Counted from the first letter of the stretch, positions 1 through 9,144 are shown. The stretch is DNA of 14,213 nt from Bacteroidales bacterium UBA1219 (GCA_002309295.1 DBXF01000009.1:100765-114977); one strand, 5' to 3'. A program made the numbers and translations. Notes: a model not told the origin generated them from the letters alone.

Positions 1-22
1 GGTTCGAGCCCCGTTTGTCGCT
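1..22 (+). tRNA. 3' end of a tRNA (possibly tRNA-Gly), truncated by window edge
   Basis: The first bases read as the 3' half of a T arm (GG, then the loop TTCGAGC, then CCCGT), a seven-base acceptor strand TTGTCGC and a discriminator T. CCA is not encoded (CAA follows), which is normal in Bacteroidota. The acceptor strand predicts a 5' end GCGACAA; GCG...CGC plus U73 fits tRNA-Gly, but the anticodon is outside the window so the identity is a guess. Confidence 0.75.
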
Positions 23-166
23 CAAAAAACACGGAATTTCTTCCAACACTTTTTTTAAACAGAAATAAATACTTGCGGCACCGCCGCCTACTCCTTGTTT
101 TCCGTAACTCGAAGAAAAATCAACGCCGTTTGTTGTTTTTTCGCCCAAAAAACCGATTTTTTATCG

Positions 167-174
167 TACATTTG
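167..174 (+). promoter_or_regulatory. Bacteroidota -7 promoter element (TACATTTG)
   Basis: TACATTTG followed by CAAAAC matches the TAnnTTTG -7 consensus of Bacteroidota housekeeping promoters. Transcription would start about 7-10 nt further on, leaving a leader of roughly 60 nt before the transglycosylase start at 242. I see no good TTG at the usual 17-23 nt upstream spacing. Confidence 0.55.
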
Positions 175-241
175 CAAAACGCAATAAACGCATTTCTTTC
201 TTGTAACATCAATAAAACAAATAAAATACATTCAATCGTCC

Positions 242-1222
242 ATGAAAAAGCTCAGCATAATTGCCATAATATTGTCGTTGACCACCCTTTCGTTGCAGGT
301 GTTCATTTTCGCCACCTCGGGTTCCAACGCCACCGAATCGCCCAACCACAAACAAACCAAAAGCACTCCGCTCTGCTCGGCGCCCGACCTCCCCGACTCC
401 ATCACCTTTGCCGGCGAAAAAGTGCCTCTCGACGATTTCTACGTTTATGAGTCCCTTGACCGCGAGCTTGTAACCAATATGTACCGTCATTCCGCCACCA
501 TTCTGGTAATGAAACGTGCCTACCGCTATTTCCCTGTCATCGAGCCCATACTAAAGAAAAACGGCGTGCCCATGGATTTCAAATACCTGTGCGTTTGCGA
601 AAGCGACCTAACCAACGCCACCTCTCCCGCCAAGGCGCAGGGGTTCTGGCAGTTTATGAAAGCCACCGGCGCCAGCTACGGCCTGGAAATCAACGACGAA
701 ATTGATATGCGCAACAACCTTGAGGCTGCTACCGAAGCGGCCTGCAAATACCTCAAGGACCTGAAACGCAGTCTCGGCAGCTGGACCTCGGCGGCGGCAG
801 CGTATAACTGCGGCGAAGGCGGCCTGCGCAAACGTCTCAATGAACAAGGCGTAAATTCGTACTACTGCACCCTGCTCAACAGCGAGACCACACGCTACGT
901 GTACCGCATCCTTTCCTTCAAGATAATAATGGGCAACCCCCAGAAATATGGTTTCTACCTGCGCAACTGCGACATGTACCCCAAGCTGACATACAAAACG
1001 GTGGAGCTGAAAGGTCAGAACGTGGACATTGTAGATTTTGCCAAGAAAAACGGCACCAACTACAAAGTGTTCCGCACTCTTAACCCATGGATTTTAGGCA
1101 ACAAGCTCACCAACAAAGCCAACCGCACCTACACAGTGAAGATTCCCGGCACCGACGGCACCAGCTGGAGCAAAATGCAGAAAAGCGACGACAAAAAGAC
1201 CGACTTCATCACCAGACTGTAA
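242..1222 (+). CDS. Exported lytic transglycosylase (SLT/MltD-like) with C-terminal LysM-like segment
   Basis: Predicted to cleave the MurNAc-GlcNAc bond of peptidoglycan, forming 1,6-anhydro ends, in the periplasm. The 326-aa product starts with a basic n-region and a hydrophobic stretch (about residues 4-25), a signal peptide or anchor. The SLT domain spans about 100-235. The catalytic Glu is E120 in CESDL, followed by SPAKAQGFWQFM (128-139), a version of the family's SPAGAxGLWQFM, then YGL, and AAAAYNCGEGGL (184-195) for the AxAYNxG motif. Residues about 250-310 resemble a degenerate LysM wall-binding unit (KKNGTNYKVFRTLNPWI). The ATG at 242 is chosen because it begins the signal peptide; there is no Shine-Dalgarno, as usual for the phylum. 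The stop lies 2 nt before uvrA, so the two are probably cotranscribed. Confidence 0.9.
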   Translation: MKKLSIIAIILSLTTLSLQVFIFATSGSNATESPNHKQTKSTPLCSAPDLPDSITFAGEKVPLDDFYVYESLDRELVTNMYRHSATILVMKRAYRYFPVIEPILKKNGVPMDFKYLCVCESDLTNATSPAKAQGFWQFMKATGASYGLEINDEIDMRNNLEAATEAACKYLKDLKRSLGSWTSAAAAYNCGEGGLRKRLNEQGVNSYYCTLLNSETTRYVYRILSFKIIMGNPQKYGFYLRNCDMYPKLTYKTVELKGQNVDIVDFAKKNGTNYKVFRTLNPWILGNKLTNKANRTYTVKIPGTDGTSWSKMQKSDDKKTDFITRL

Positions 1223-1224
1223 CA

Positions 1225-4062
1225 ATGGACGACTCCACTAACAACGGCAAACTCGAGATACTGGGTGCCCGCGAGCACAACCTGCAAAACATCGACATCG
1301 ACATACCGCACGGCAAACTGGTGGTTTTCACCGGATTGAGCGGCAGCGGCAAGTCGTCTCTCGCTTTCGACACCATATACTCCGAGGGCCAGCGCCGCTA
1401 TATGGAGACCTTTTCGGCCTACGCCCGCCAATTTATCGGCAATATGGAACGCCCCGACGTGGACCGCATCAACGGACTGAGTCCCGTCATCGCCATAGAG
1501 CAGAAAACCACCAACAAAAACCCGCGTTCCACCGTGGGCACCGTCACCGAGATATACGACTTCATCCGTCTGCTCTACGCCCGCGTCGCCGACGCCTACT
1601 CCTACCTTTCGGGCAAAAAGATGGTCCGCTACAGCGAGACACAGATTCTCGACCTGATAAACGAAAACCACAGCGGACAGACCATCTACATCCTCGCCCC
1701 GCTGGTGAAACGACGCAAAGGACACTACCGCGAACTGTTCCAGCAGGTGGCCAAAAAAGGATTCCTGCGTGTGCGCGTGGACGGCGAGATAAAGGAGATA
1801 ACCTACGCCATGCAGCTCGACCGCTACAAAACCCACGACATAGAACTGGTGGTGGACAAAATATTGGTGAGCGGCAAAAAGGAGGACAAACGTCTGCTGG
1901 AGTCGGTGCGCACCGCTTTCAAACAAGGCAAAGGCGAGCTGATGGTGCTCAACTGCGACAACGGCGAGATACGTCATTTCAGCAAGATGCTGATGTGTCC
2001 CGACACCGGTCTCTCCTACCCCGAACCGGAACCTAACACCTTCTCTTTCAACTCGCCCTACGGCGCCTGCCCCAAATGCAACGGCCTAGGCGAGATTTCG
2101 GAGATAGACCTTGCCAAGCTTATCCCCAACCAGAAGAAATCCATACGCGAAGGCGCTTTCGACGTGCTAGGCAAGTACTCGCCCAACAACTTTTTCTACA
2201 AACAGCTGGAGATGCTCGGCCGCATTTACGGTTTCAGCATCGACGACCCTGTGGAGAGTTTCTCCGAAAACGCGATGAACGCCATTCTCTACGGCACCAC
2301 CGAGATACTTGGCGTAAAAGACTCGTCGGTAAGCAGTTACGATGCTTCTGGATTTATTGGCATCACCAACTACATCTCGCAGCTGGCCTCCACCGACGAC
2401 AGCCCCGCAGGACTGCAGAAATGGGCCAACAGTTTTATGAACACCGTCCCCTGTCCCGAATGCGGCGGCGCACGTCTGAAAAAAGAGTCCCTCTATTTCC
2501 GTATCGACGGGAAGAATATAGCCGAGCTGGCCAATATGGACCTCGTTACCCTCTACCGCTGGTTCGACGGACTGGAGGAACGTCTCGACAATCGCCAACG
2601 TGCTGTGGGACACGAGATTATCGAAGAGATAAAAAAACGCATCCGCTTTATGCTCGACGTAGGTATTGGCTACCTGTCGCTAAACCGCAGCTCCAAATCG
2701 CTGTCGGGCGGCGAGTCGCAGCGCATACGCCTTGCCACGCAGATAGGCTCGCAGCTGGTCAACGTGCTGTACATCCTCGACGAGCCGAGCATAGGCCTGC
2801 ACCAGCGCGACAACCACAAACTTATCGATGCGCTGAAAAAACTCCGCGACATAGGCAACTCGGTGATAGTAGTGGAACACGACCGCGACATGATCCTCAA
2901 CGCCGACCACATCATCGACATCGGCCCCGGAGCCGGCATCAACGGCGGCAAGATAATGGCGCAGGGCACCCTCGACGAGATTATGAAATCGCACTCGATG
3001 ACCTGCGAATACCTCAACGGCACACGCCGTATTGAGATCCCCAAACGCCGCTCCACGGCCAACTGCAAACACCTGATTCTGGAAGGTGCCACAGGAAACA
3101 ATCTGAAAAACGTCACCCTCGACCTTCCGTTGGGTGTATTTATCTGTGTAACAGGAGTTTCGGGCAGCGGAAAATCGTCCCTCGTAAACGAGACTCTGCA
3201 CCCGATACTGAACAAATATTTCTACCGTGCAGCCAAACGTCCTCTGCCGTACACCGACATAAAGGGCATCGAAAATATCGACAAGGTGATAGAGGTGGAC
3301 CAGTCGCCCATTGGCCGCACACCACGCTCCAACCCAGCCACTTACGTGGGCGTTTTCAACGATATACGTATGCTGTTCGCACAACTGCCTTCGGCAAAGA
3401 TACGCGGCTACAAGCCCGGACGTTTCTCGTTCAACGTGTCGGGCGGACGCTGCGAGGCCTGCAAAGGCGCGGGAGTGCGTACCATAGAGATGAACTTCCT
3501 GCCCGACGTGTATGTGGACTGCGAGGTATGTCACGGCAAACGCTACAACCGCGAGACCATCGAGATTCGCTACAAAGGCAAGTCGATAAGCGACGTGCTG
3601 GATATGAGCATCAACGAGGCGGTGGAGTTTTTCGAGAACATCCCATCCATTGCCCGCAAGATAGAGACCATCCGCGACGTGGGACTGGGCTACATCACCC
3701 TCGGACAGCCCTCCACCACCCTCTCGGGCGGCGAGGCGCAACGTATGAAACTGGCCACCGAACTCTCCAAACGCGACACCGGAAGAACTCTCTACATCCT
3801 CGACGAACCCACCACAGGACTGCATTTCGAGGACGTACGGGTGCTGCTCGGAGTGCTTCAGAAACTTGTGGACAAGGGCAACACCGTGCTGGTGATAGAA
3901 CATAACATGGATGTGATAAAGGTGGCCGACCATATCATCGACATCGGACCGGAAGGCGGCATGGAAGGCGGCAACATAGTGTGCGCCGGCACCCCAGAAG
4001 AGGTGGCACAATGCCCCGAAAGCTACACCGGACAGTTTTTGAAAGAAGAGCTGGGAAATTAG
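1225..4062 (+). CDS. uvrA: Excinuclease ABC subunit UvrA
   Basis: This is the damage-sensing ATPase of nucleotide excision repair; it dimerises, loads UvrB on damaged DNA and leaves. At 945 aa it has the family length. Two ABC modules are visible: Walker A GLSGSGKSS (37-45) and GVSGSGKSS (644-652), signatures LSGGESQ (493-499) and LSGGEAQ (833-839), and Walker B ILDEP (D519/E520 and D860/E861). Zinc-binding pairs are C282/C285, C410/C413, and C743/C746 with C766/C769. The usual first CxxC of the N-terminal zinc module reads C258-P-D-T261, so one cysteine is missing. The ATG at 1225 is preferred over an in-frame ATG at 1087 because the latter would read 46 residues of transglycosylase DNA in another frame and homology begins at about residue 9. 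It begins 2 nt after the upstream stop, which suggests translational coupling. Confidence 0.97.
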   Translation: MDDSTNNGKLEILGAREHNLQNIDIDIPHGKLVVFTGLSGSGKSSLAFDTIYSEGQRRYMETFSAYARQFIGNMERPDVDRINGLSPVIAIEQKTTNKNPRSTVGTVTEIYDFIRLLYARVADAYSYLSGKKMVRYSETQILDLINENHSGQTIYILAPLVKRRKGHYRELFQQVAKKGFLRVRVDGEIKEITYAMQLDRYKTHDIELVVDKILVSGKKEDKRLLESVRTAFKQGKGELMVLNCDNGEIRHFSKMLMCPDTGLSYPEPEPNTFSFNSPYGACPKCNGLGEISEIDLAKLIPNQKKSIREGAFDVLGKYSPNNFFYKQLEMLGRIYGFSIDDPVESFSENAMNAILYGTTEILGVKDSSVSSYDASGFIGITNYISQLASTDDSPAGLQKWANSFMNTVPCPECGGARLKKESLYFRIDGKNIAELANMDLVTLYRWFDGLEERLDNRQRAVGHEIIEEIKKRIRFMLDVGIGYLSLNRSSKSLSGGESQRIRLATQIGSQLVNVLYILDEPSIGLHQRDNHKLIDALKKLRDIGNSVIVVEHDRDMILNADHIIDIGPGAGINGGKIMAQGTLDEIMKSHSMTCEYLNGTRRIEIPKRRSTANCKHLILEGATGNNLKNVTLDLPLGVFICVTGVSGSGKSSLVNETLHPILNKYFYRAAKRPLPYTDIKGIENIDKVIEVDQSPIGRTPRSNPATYVGVFNDIRMLFAQLPSAKIRGYKPGRFSFNVSGGRCEACKGAGVRTIEMNFLPDVYVDCEVCHGKRYNRETIEIRYKGKSISDVLDMSINEAVEFFENIPSIARKIETIRDVGLGYITLGQPSTTLSGGEAQRMKLATELSKRDTGRTLYILDEPTTGLHFEDVRVLLGVLQKLVDKGNTVLVIEHNMDVIKVADHIIDIGPEGGMEGGNIVCAGTPEEVAQCPESYTGQFLKEELGN

Positions 4063-4228
4063 TTTGGAGTTTGCAGTTTTGAGTTGGGAGTTTTTTAGTT
4101 CGGGACTCGGAAGGAGTTTTGGGTTGGGAGTTAAACAACTAAACAATTCAACGATTCAACATTTTCACGCCTTCACATCTTAACATCTTCACAAATCAGT
4201 TCACTGATCACTGATCACAGTTCACTAT
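4063..4228. repeat. Degenerate short tandem repeat region between uvrA and the DUF4954 gene
   Basis: Three consecutive imperfect arrays fill the gap. At about 4063-4132 there are heptamer-like units ending in AGTT (TGGAGTT, TGCAGTT, TTGAGTT, GGGAGTT). At about 4133-4194 there are units of the form AACnnTTC or CACnnCTT. At about 4198-4226 there are CACTGAT units (CACTGATCACTGATCAC). No gene is seen. Similar drifting short arrays occur between genes in other Bacteroidota genomes (recalled, not checked). Confidence 0.6.
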
Positions 4229-4243
4229 TTGAAAAAAAATCGT

Positions 4244-4251
4244 ATCTTTGC
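4244..4251 (+). promoter_or_regulatory. Bacteroidota -7 promoter element (TATCTTTG)
   Basis: TATCTTTG followed by CAAAATC is a perfect TAnnTTTG element, about 31 nt before the DUF4954 start codon. It has the same extended form as the element at 8268. The -33 box is not clear; a TTTG at 4229-4232 is too close. It probably drives the DUF4954 gene and the nucleoside kinase gene. Confidence 0.75.
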
Positions 4252-4282
4252 AAAATCATTAGCAACTTAATAAGCAAAGCGG

Positions 4283-6382
4283 ATGAACACCCACAAAACC
4301 CACAAAACCACCGGTTTAGGCAATGCTTCGGCTTTTCGCAAAGCAATTGCCCCGATAATTGCGAAATACGATTTCCGCCAACTGTCCGAGGAGGAAATCG
4401 AAGAATTGATACTGAACAACAACAACGCCAGAAAATGGAATAACATCTACGTTGCTGGCAATTTCAACACCTCGCTGCTTTATAACAACTTTTTCGACGG
4501 AATTGTCTTCATTGTCGGATTGGAAGAAAAAACGCTGAAATACAACGGATTATCTTATCCTGCAAGCATCACCAACAGCACCATCTCTAACTGTTTTTTG
4601 GGCAAAAACGTGTCGCTGCACGGTGTCGGACGCCTGTCGAATTACGTTATCGGCAACGAGTGCATAGTGGCAAACACCAACGAAATTGTTGCCACGGACA
4701 ATGCCAACTTCGGCTGCGGTGTGGAGATTCAAGCCATGAACGAAGGCGGCAACCGCAATTTTGAAACTTTTCCCGACATACTCCCCGCCGACGCTTACCT
4801 TCAATGCAAATATCAGGGCAACAGCAAATTACAAGACGCTTTACGCAAGATAAACCAAAAAGAATGCCAGTCACGTCCCTTATACGGAACAATAGGCTCC
4901 CACTGCCTTGTCCGCAATGTTAACTGCATAGAAAACAGCCATTTCGATGAATTCTGCACCATCGAAGGGGCAACCCACATCTCAAACGTCACCGTAAAAT
5001 CATCGAAAAAAGAGCCGTCGCTTGTAGGCTTTGGAAGCATTGTGGAAGACTCTGTTGTCGGCTATTCGTGCAAAGTGCTGCAAAATAGCATTGTACAAAA
5101 AGTCGTGCTTGGCAGCAATGTTACCATAGAGCACGGCGCAAGGGTGATAAACACTATGGTTGGCGACAACTCCACCATTGCCTGCTGCGAAGTGCAGAAC
5201 TCTATGCTGTTCCCCTCGCACCAACAGCACCACAACAATTCTTTCCTCATCGCCTCTACCTTATTGGGACAGAGCAATATAGCCGCTGGTGCCACCATCG
5301 GTTCCAACCACAACAGTCGCACCGCCAACGGCGAGATAGTGGCCGGACGCGGTTTCTGGCCGGGACTCTGCAGCAGTTTCAAACACACAAGCCGTTTCGC
5401 ATCTTTCGTGCTTGTGGCCAAAGGCGACTATCAGCACGAACTGAACATTCCGCTGCCTTTCTCGCTGGTAAACAACAATTTGCACACCAACGAGCTGGAG
5501 ATTATGCCCGCTTTCTGGTGGCTTTACAATATGTATGCCCTCGAACGCAACAACTATAAATTCCAACATCGCGACAAACGCGTGGTAAAACGGCAAAATA
5601 TTGAGACACAGATTTTTGCGCCTGACACCGTGGAAGAGATAATCGTGGCGCGCGCACTGCTCGAGAAATGGGTGGGCCAAGCCGCCACAGAGGGTTTGGA
5701 AACACGGATTTCGATTTCCAAACTGATGGAAACAGGCCGCCAGTTGCTCCTTTCGAAGCCAAAAAAGGTGGGTAAACTTGACATCTTTGCCGAAGGCATG
5801 GAAAACAGCCATCGCAAAGTGCGGATACTGAAAGCGAAACAAGCCTACGACGCCTACGGTGACATGCTGCTCAACTATGCGGTGCCCACCATTCTGCAAT
5901 GCCAGAAAAACCACTCGTGGAAATCCGTGTCGCAGCTGCAGCAATCGGGACGTATTAACGAATGGGTGAATCTCGGCGGCCAGCTCTTGGCCCGTCCCGA
6001 TTTCAACACCCTCTGCAACGACATCGTTTCGGGCAAACTGGATTCGTGGAAAAAGATACACCAACGCTATCAGAAGCTTTGGGAGGAATATCCGCAACAG
6101 AAATGCCGCCACGCCCTTGCGGTGCTCGCTCTGCTCAACGGCGAAAAGGAAATTACAAAGAACGACTGGGACGGTTTTTTGAAAAAGTTCCTCGAAATAC
6201 AGGAATACATCTCATCGCAAACCCTGCTTACCAGCAGCAAAGACTACAAAAATCCCTTCTACTGCTCCACCTACGACACCCACGAGGAGAAGGAAGCCAA
6301 CCTTTGCCTCCCCTTCAACGACGACATCGTTCTGTCGGCTATCGCACGCTTTCAGGATTATTCAAAAAAAATAGGAAAATAA
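4283..6382 (+). CDS. DUF4954-family protein: left-handed beta-helix with helical C-terminal domain
   Basis: A 699-aa cytoplasmic protein with no signal peptide or membrane segment. Residues about 93-380 show the irregular hexapeptide pattern of a left-handed beta-helix, as in sugar-nucleotide acyl- and nucleotidyltransferases, with runs such as VVLGSNVTIEHGARV and IAAGATIGSNHNSR. Around 352-396 (VAGRGFWPGLCSSF, then LPFSLV) it matches the block I associate with the Bacteroidota DUF4954 family. Residues about 405-699 are mostly helical, like the C-terminal DUF6819 part of that family. The substrate is unknown; the fold suggests a nucleotide-sugar or acyl-transfer role, but I see no nucleotidyltransferase domain and cannot name a catalytic residue. 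The ATG at 4283 lies just downstream of the promoter element; no Shine-Dalgarno is present. The nucleoside kinase follows after 54 nt, probably in one operon. Confidence 0.8.
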   Translation: MNTHKTHKTTGLGNASAFRKAIAPIIAKYDFRQLSEEEIEELILNNNNARKWNNIYVAGNFNTSLLYNNFFDGIVFIVGLEEKTLKYNGLSYPASITNSTISNCFLGKNVSLHGVGRLSNYVIGNECIVANTNEIVATDNANFGCGVEIQAMNEGGNRNFETFPDILPADAYLQCKYQGNSKLQDALRKINQKECQSRPLYGTIGSHCLVRNVNCIENSHFDEFCTIEGATHISNVTVKSSKKEPSLVGFGSIVEDSVVGYSCKVLQNSIVQKVVLGSNVTIEHGARVINTMVGDNSTIACCEVQNSMLFPSHQQHHNNSFLIASTLLGQSNIAAGATIGSNHNSRTANGEIVAGRGFWPGLCSSFKHTSRFASFVLVAKGDYQHELNIPLPFSLVNNNLHTNELEIMPAFWWLYNMYALERNNYKFQHRDKRVVKRQNIETQIFAPDTVEEIIVARALLEKWVGQAATEGLETRISISKLMETGRQLLLSKPKKVGKLDIFAEGMENSHRKVRILKAKQAYDAYGDMLLNYAVPTILQCQKNHSWKSVSQLQQSGRINEWVNLGGQLLARPDFNTLCNDIVSGKLDSWKKIHQRYQKLWEEYPQQKCRHALAVLALLNGEKEITKNDWDGFLKKFLEIQEYISSQTLLTSSKDYKNPFYCSTYDTHEEKEANLCLPFNDDIVLSAIARFQDYSKKIGK

Positions 6383-6436
6383 CATAATAAAATCAAAAAA
6401 TAGCAGTTACCACATTACATTTTTTCCCACCACACC

Positions 6437-8101
6437 ATGCAAAACGTAGAAGTATTAATAGAAAACACCCGCGAGACCATCGCCGTCCCGTGCGGTACAC
6501 CCATTTTGGACATAGCCAAACAATACCGGCACATAGCACAATATCCAATAATAGGGGCACTGGTAAACAACAAAATAGAAGACCTCAACTACTGCATATA
6601 CACCCCACGCACGGTGCAATTTTTCGACCTCTCTGACAAAACCTTCGGCTACCGAGTGTATATCCATTCGTTGGCCTTTATGCTCTACAAAGCCGTGCGC
6701 GACATCTACCCCAAAGCGCAACTCGATGTGGTACAGTCGCTTACCAACGGCTATTACTGCACCATAACAAATGCCGATGACAACCAAGTGGACATCGCCG
6801 CCAACGTGCGTAAACGTATGATGGAACTTGTGGAGGCCGACCTGCCTTTTACAAGTGTTCCCACCAATATGGCTAAAGCTCAGGAGATTATCGACGCCAC
6901 CGGAAACGAAGAAACCAGCAAACTCCTTGCCAGCGTAAGCCAGCTCTACACCACCATCCAGCGTATCGGTGACACCCCGCACAAAATCAACTGCAAACTC
7001 GTTCCCTCCACTTCGTATCTGAAACTGTGGGATTTCCGTATTTTCAGCGACGGATACCTGCTGCAGTTCCCCAATTTCGAAAACCCCTCGTTGCTCAGCC
7101 TGTATAAAGAAACGCCTCGTATGTTCAACATTTTCAAGGAACACCACGACTGGCGCAAACTCCTGCACATCTCTTTTGTAAACGACCTCAACAAAGCTGT
7201 GCGCGAAGGCAGAGCCGTTGACGTGATACATGTGTCCGAAGCCCTGCACGAAAAGAAATACTCCACCATAGCCGATGCCATACACCAGCGTCGCGACAAT
7301 GTGAAAGTGGTGCTTTTGGCCGGCCCATCGTCGTCGGGAAAGACCACCTCGTGCCGCCGGCTGGGAGTGCAGCTGTCGGTACTCGGATACGACGTTCAGC
7401 AGGTGTCGCTCGACGACTATTTCATCGACCGCGAAAAGACCCCCCGCCAGCCCAACGGCGACTTCGATTTCGAAGCACTCGAAGCATTGAACATCCCTCT
7501 GCTCAACGAGCATCTGCTGCAATTGTCGGAAGGCCGCGAAGTGGAGATACCCACCTACAATTTCATCAAAGGAAAAAGCGAATTCCTTGGCAAAAAAATT
7601 AAACTGGGCAAAAACAGCATACTTATCATGGAAGGCATCCACGCCCTTAACCCCAAACTCACCGAGCAGGTGCCCGACGAAATCAAATTTAAAGTGGCCG
7701 TTTCGCCTTTCACACAAATATCCATCGACAACCAAAACCTGATACACACCTCCGACAACCGTATGATACGCCGCATTGTGCGCGACTACAATTTCCGAGG
7801 CTACTCGGCATACGAAACCCTCAAGCGCTGGAGCAGCGTGCGCGACGGCGAACGCAAACACATCTTCCCCTACCAGGAAAACGCCGACATTTTCTTCAAC
7901 TCTGGTCTGCTTTACGAACTCGGTGTGCTAAAAACCTACGCCGAACCTCTACTGGAACGAGTGCCACAAGACAAACCCGAATACGCTGAGGCTCATCGTC
8001 TTAAAAACTTTCTCGCACTTTTCGAACCTATCTCGCCAAAACACATACCCCCAACATCCATCATGCGCGAATTCCTCGGCGACAGCAGTTTTGAATATTA
8101 A
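6437..8101 (+). CDS. Nucleoside (uridine-type) kinase fused to ThrRS-like TGS and second-additional domains
   Basis: A 554-aa cytoplasmic P-loop kinase of the uridine kinase/phosphoribulokinase family, expected to phosphorylate a nucleoside with a nucleoside triphosphate. Residues 1-65 form a TGS-like domain as found in threonyl-tRNA synthetase. Residues about 70-230 resemble the tRNA_SAD (editing-like) region. The kinase module starts at about 285 with Walker A GPSSSGKTT (296-304), then SLDDYFIDRE (324-333), the substrate-side FDFEALEALN, and IMEGIHALNP as the Walker B region. This TGS-SAD-kinase arrangement is a known fusion in Bacteroidota, Thermotogota and Firmicutes; whether it responds to tRNA is not established. 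It lies 54 nt after the DUF4954 gene with no -7 element in the gap, so it is probably cotranscribed. The name as kinase is firm; the true nucleoside is not. Confidence 0.9.
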   Translation: MQNVEVLIENTRETIAVPCGTPILDIAKQYRHIAQYPIIGALVNNKIEDLNYCIYTPRTVQFFDLSDKTFGYRVYIHSLAFMLYKAVRDIYPKAQLDVVQSLTNGYYCTITNADDNQVDIAANVRKRMMELVEADLPFTSVPTNMAKAQEIIDATGNEETSKLLASVSQLYTTIQRIGDTPHKINCKLVPSTSYLKLWDFRIFSDGYLLQFPNFENPSLLSLYKETPRMFNIFKEHHDWRKLLHISFVNDLNKAVREGRAVDVIHVSEALHEKKYSTIADAIHQRRDNVKVVLLAGPSSSGKTTSCRRLGVQLSVLGYDVQQVSLDDYFIDREKTPRQPNGDFDFEALEALNIPLLNEHLLQLSEGREVEIPTYNFIKGKSEFLGKKIKLGKNSILIMEGIHALNPKLTEQVPDEIKFKVAVSPFTQISIDNQNLIHTSDNRMIRRIVRDYNFRGYSAYETLKRWSSVRDGERKHIFPYQENADIFFNSGLLYELGVLKTYAEPLLERVPQDKPEYAEAHRLKNFLALFEPISPKHIPPTSIMREFLGDSSFEY

Positions 8102-8267
8102 ACTTGAAACGAAAAATATGTAAAAAACAACTCGAAAAAGTTCTTCCCTGCACTGCATAACACGCTTCCCGATGTATGAAACAGCCACAAAAAGTTAATT
8201 TTGTACAACAACACACATATTTCATACATTTTACAACTTTTGATGACGAAACAGCAAATTTTTGTCG

Positions 8268-8275
8268 TATCTTTG
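8268..8275 (+). promoter_or_regulatory. Bacteroidota -7 promoter element (TATCTTTG)
   Basis: TATCTTTG followed by CAAAATC, a perfect TAnnTTTG element, 52 nt before the SIMPL gene start. The 226-nt gap between the kinase and SIMPL genes (8102-8327) holds otherwise AT-rich DNA with no gene or clear terminator. The nearest upstream TTTG (8239-8242) is 25 nt away, slightly beyond usual spacing. Confidence 0.75.
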
Positions 8276-8327
8276 CAAAATCAAATTAGAAAACAAATAA
8301 ATTATTAACCCTAAAAAAATCAACATT

Positions 8328-9068
8328 ATGGACAAAACAAAAATCATCATCGCAGCAATCCTCGGTGTGTGCTTCACACTGGCTTTCGTGTTTATGGGAC
8401 GCTACATCTATCAATCACGACAAGTGGACAAAACAGTATCCGTTATCGGCTTGGCCGAAGAGGACTTCACCTCCGACCTCATCGTGTGGGATCTCTCGTT
8501 CAGCTCACAGGACATGAACCAAAAAACAGCCTACGCCGCGGTTAAAAACCAATCCAAAATTGTGAAGGAATTCCTCACATCCAAAGGCATCGATGCTAAA
8601 GAGACCCTTTTCAAAGCCATCAACACCAGCAAAGAGTACGACTACTACTACGACAAGGAAGCTGAACGCTCGTTCTCCAAATTTGCAGGCTACAAAATCA
8701 CCCAAAGCGTGCGCATAGAATCCAACGACGTGGAGAAAGTGGAAGAGGCCTACCTCGAAATCTCCGAGCTTCTCGACAAAGGCGTGGACGTTGACGCCAG
8801 CAGCCCCGACTACTACTACACAAAACTCTCCGACCTTAAGATAGAGATGCTTGCCAAGGCATCCGAAGACGCCAGAACCCGCGCCGAAACCATTGTGAAA
8901 AACGCCGGCGGTAAAATCAAAGGTCTGCAGTCGGCCAACATGGGCGTGTTTCAGATAACAGCTCCCAACTCCTCCGACGAGGACTACAGCTGGGGCGGCA
9001 CTTTCAACACAAGCTCCAAGGCAAAACGCGCAAGCATCAACATGCGTCTTACCTATCTGTTGAAATAA
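8328..9068 (+). CDS. SIMPL-domain (DUF541) protein, membrane-anchored
   Basis: A 246-aa protein with one N-terminal hydrophobic segment (about residues 6-24) acting as an uncleaved anchor or signal peptide, followed by a SIMPL/DUF541 domain exposed outside the inner membrane. Family features are the strand VSVIGLAEEDFTSDLIVWDLSFS after the anchor, the alternating strand and helix pattern through about 60-200, and the late helix ARTRAETIVKNAGGKIKGLQ, which matches the AxxxAxxlAxxlGxkLG helix ahead of the last strands. The molecular role of bacterial SIMPL proteins is unclear; some are linked to oxidative stress or form large periplasmic oligomers. The gene has its own promoter and is probably monocistronic. 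The ATG at 8328 starts the anchor directly. Confidence 0.88.
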   Translation: MDKTKIIIAAILGVCFTLAFVFMGRYIYQSRQVDKTVSVIGLAEEDFTSDLIVWDLSFSSQDMNQKTAYAAVKNQSKIVKEFLTSKGIDAKETLFKAINTSKEYDYYYDKEAERSFSKFAGYKITQSVRIESNDVEKVEEAYLEISELLDKGVDVDASSPDYYYTKLSDLKIEMLAKASEDARTRAETIVKNAGGKIKGLQSANMGVFQITAPNSSDEDYSWGGTFNTSSKAKRASINMRLTYLLK

Positions 9069-9144
9069 ACTGCTGATAATCAAAAACCAAGATATTTTTT
9101 CATAAAAAAGACACTTTGCATACTTTTGTTTGGAAAAAATATTG

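Noticed and set aside
1087..1224. Upstream in-frame ATG for uvrA
   Set aside because: It would overlap the transglycosylase for 136 nt and add a 46-residue basic extension not part of UvrA; the ATG at 1225 fits family length and spacing.
2680..4146. Long open frame (488 codons) on the minus strand opposite uvrA
   Set aside because: It is antisense to an unambiguous UvrA, lacks recognisable domains, and is a typical product of GC-biased codon use; no minus-strand promoter was seen.
6455..7861. Long open frame (468 codons) on the minus strand opposite the nucleoside kinase
   Set aside because: It is a shadow of the kinase, with low-complexity Val/Phe/Gly-rich translation and no family resemblance.
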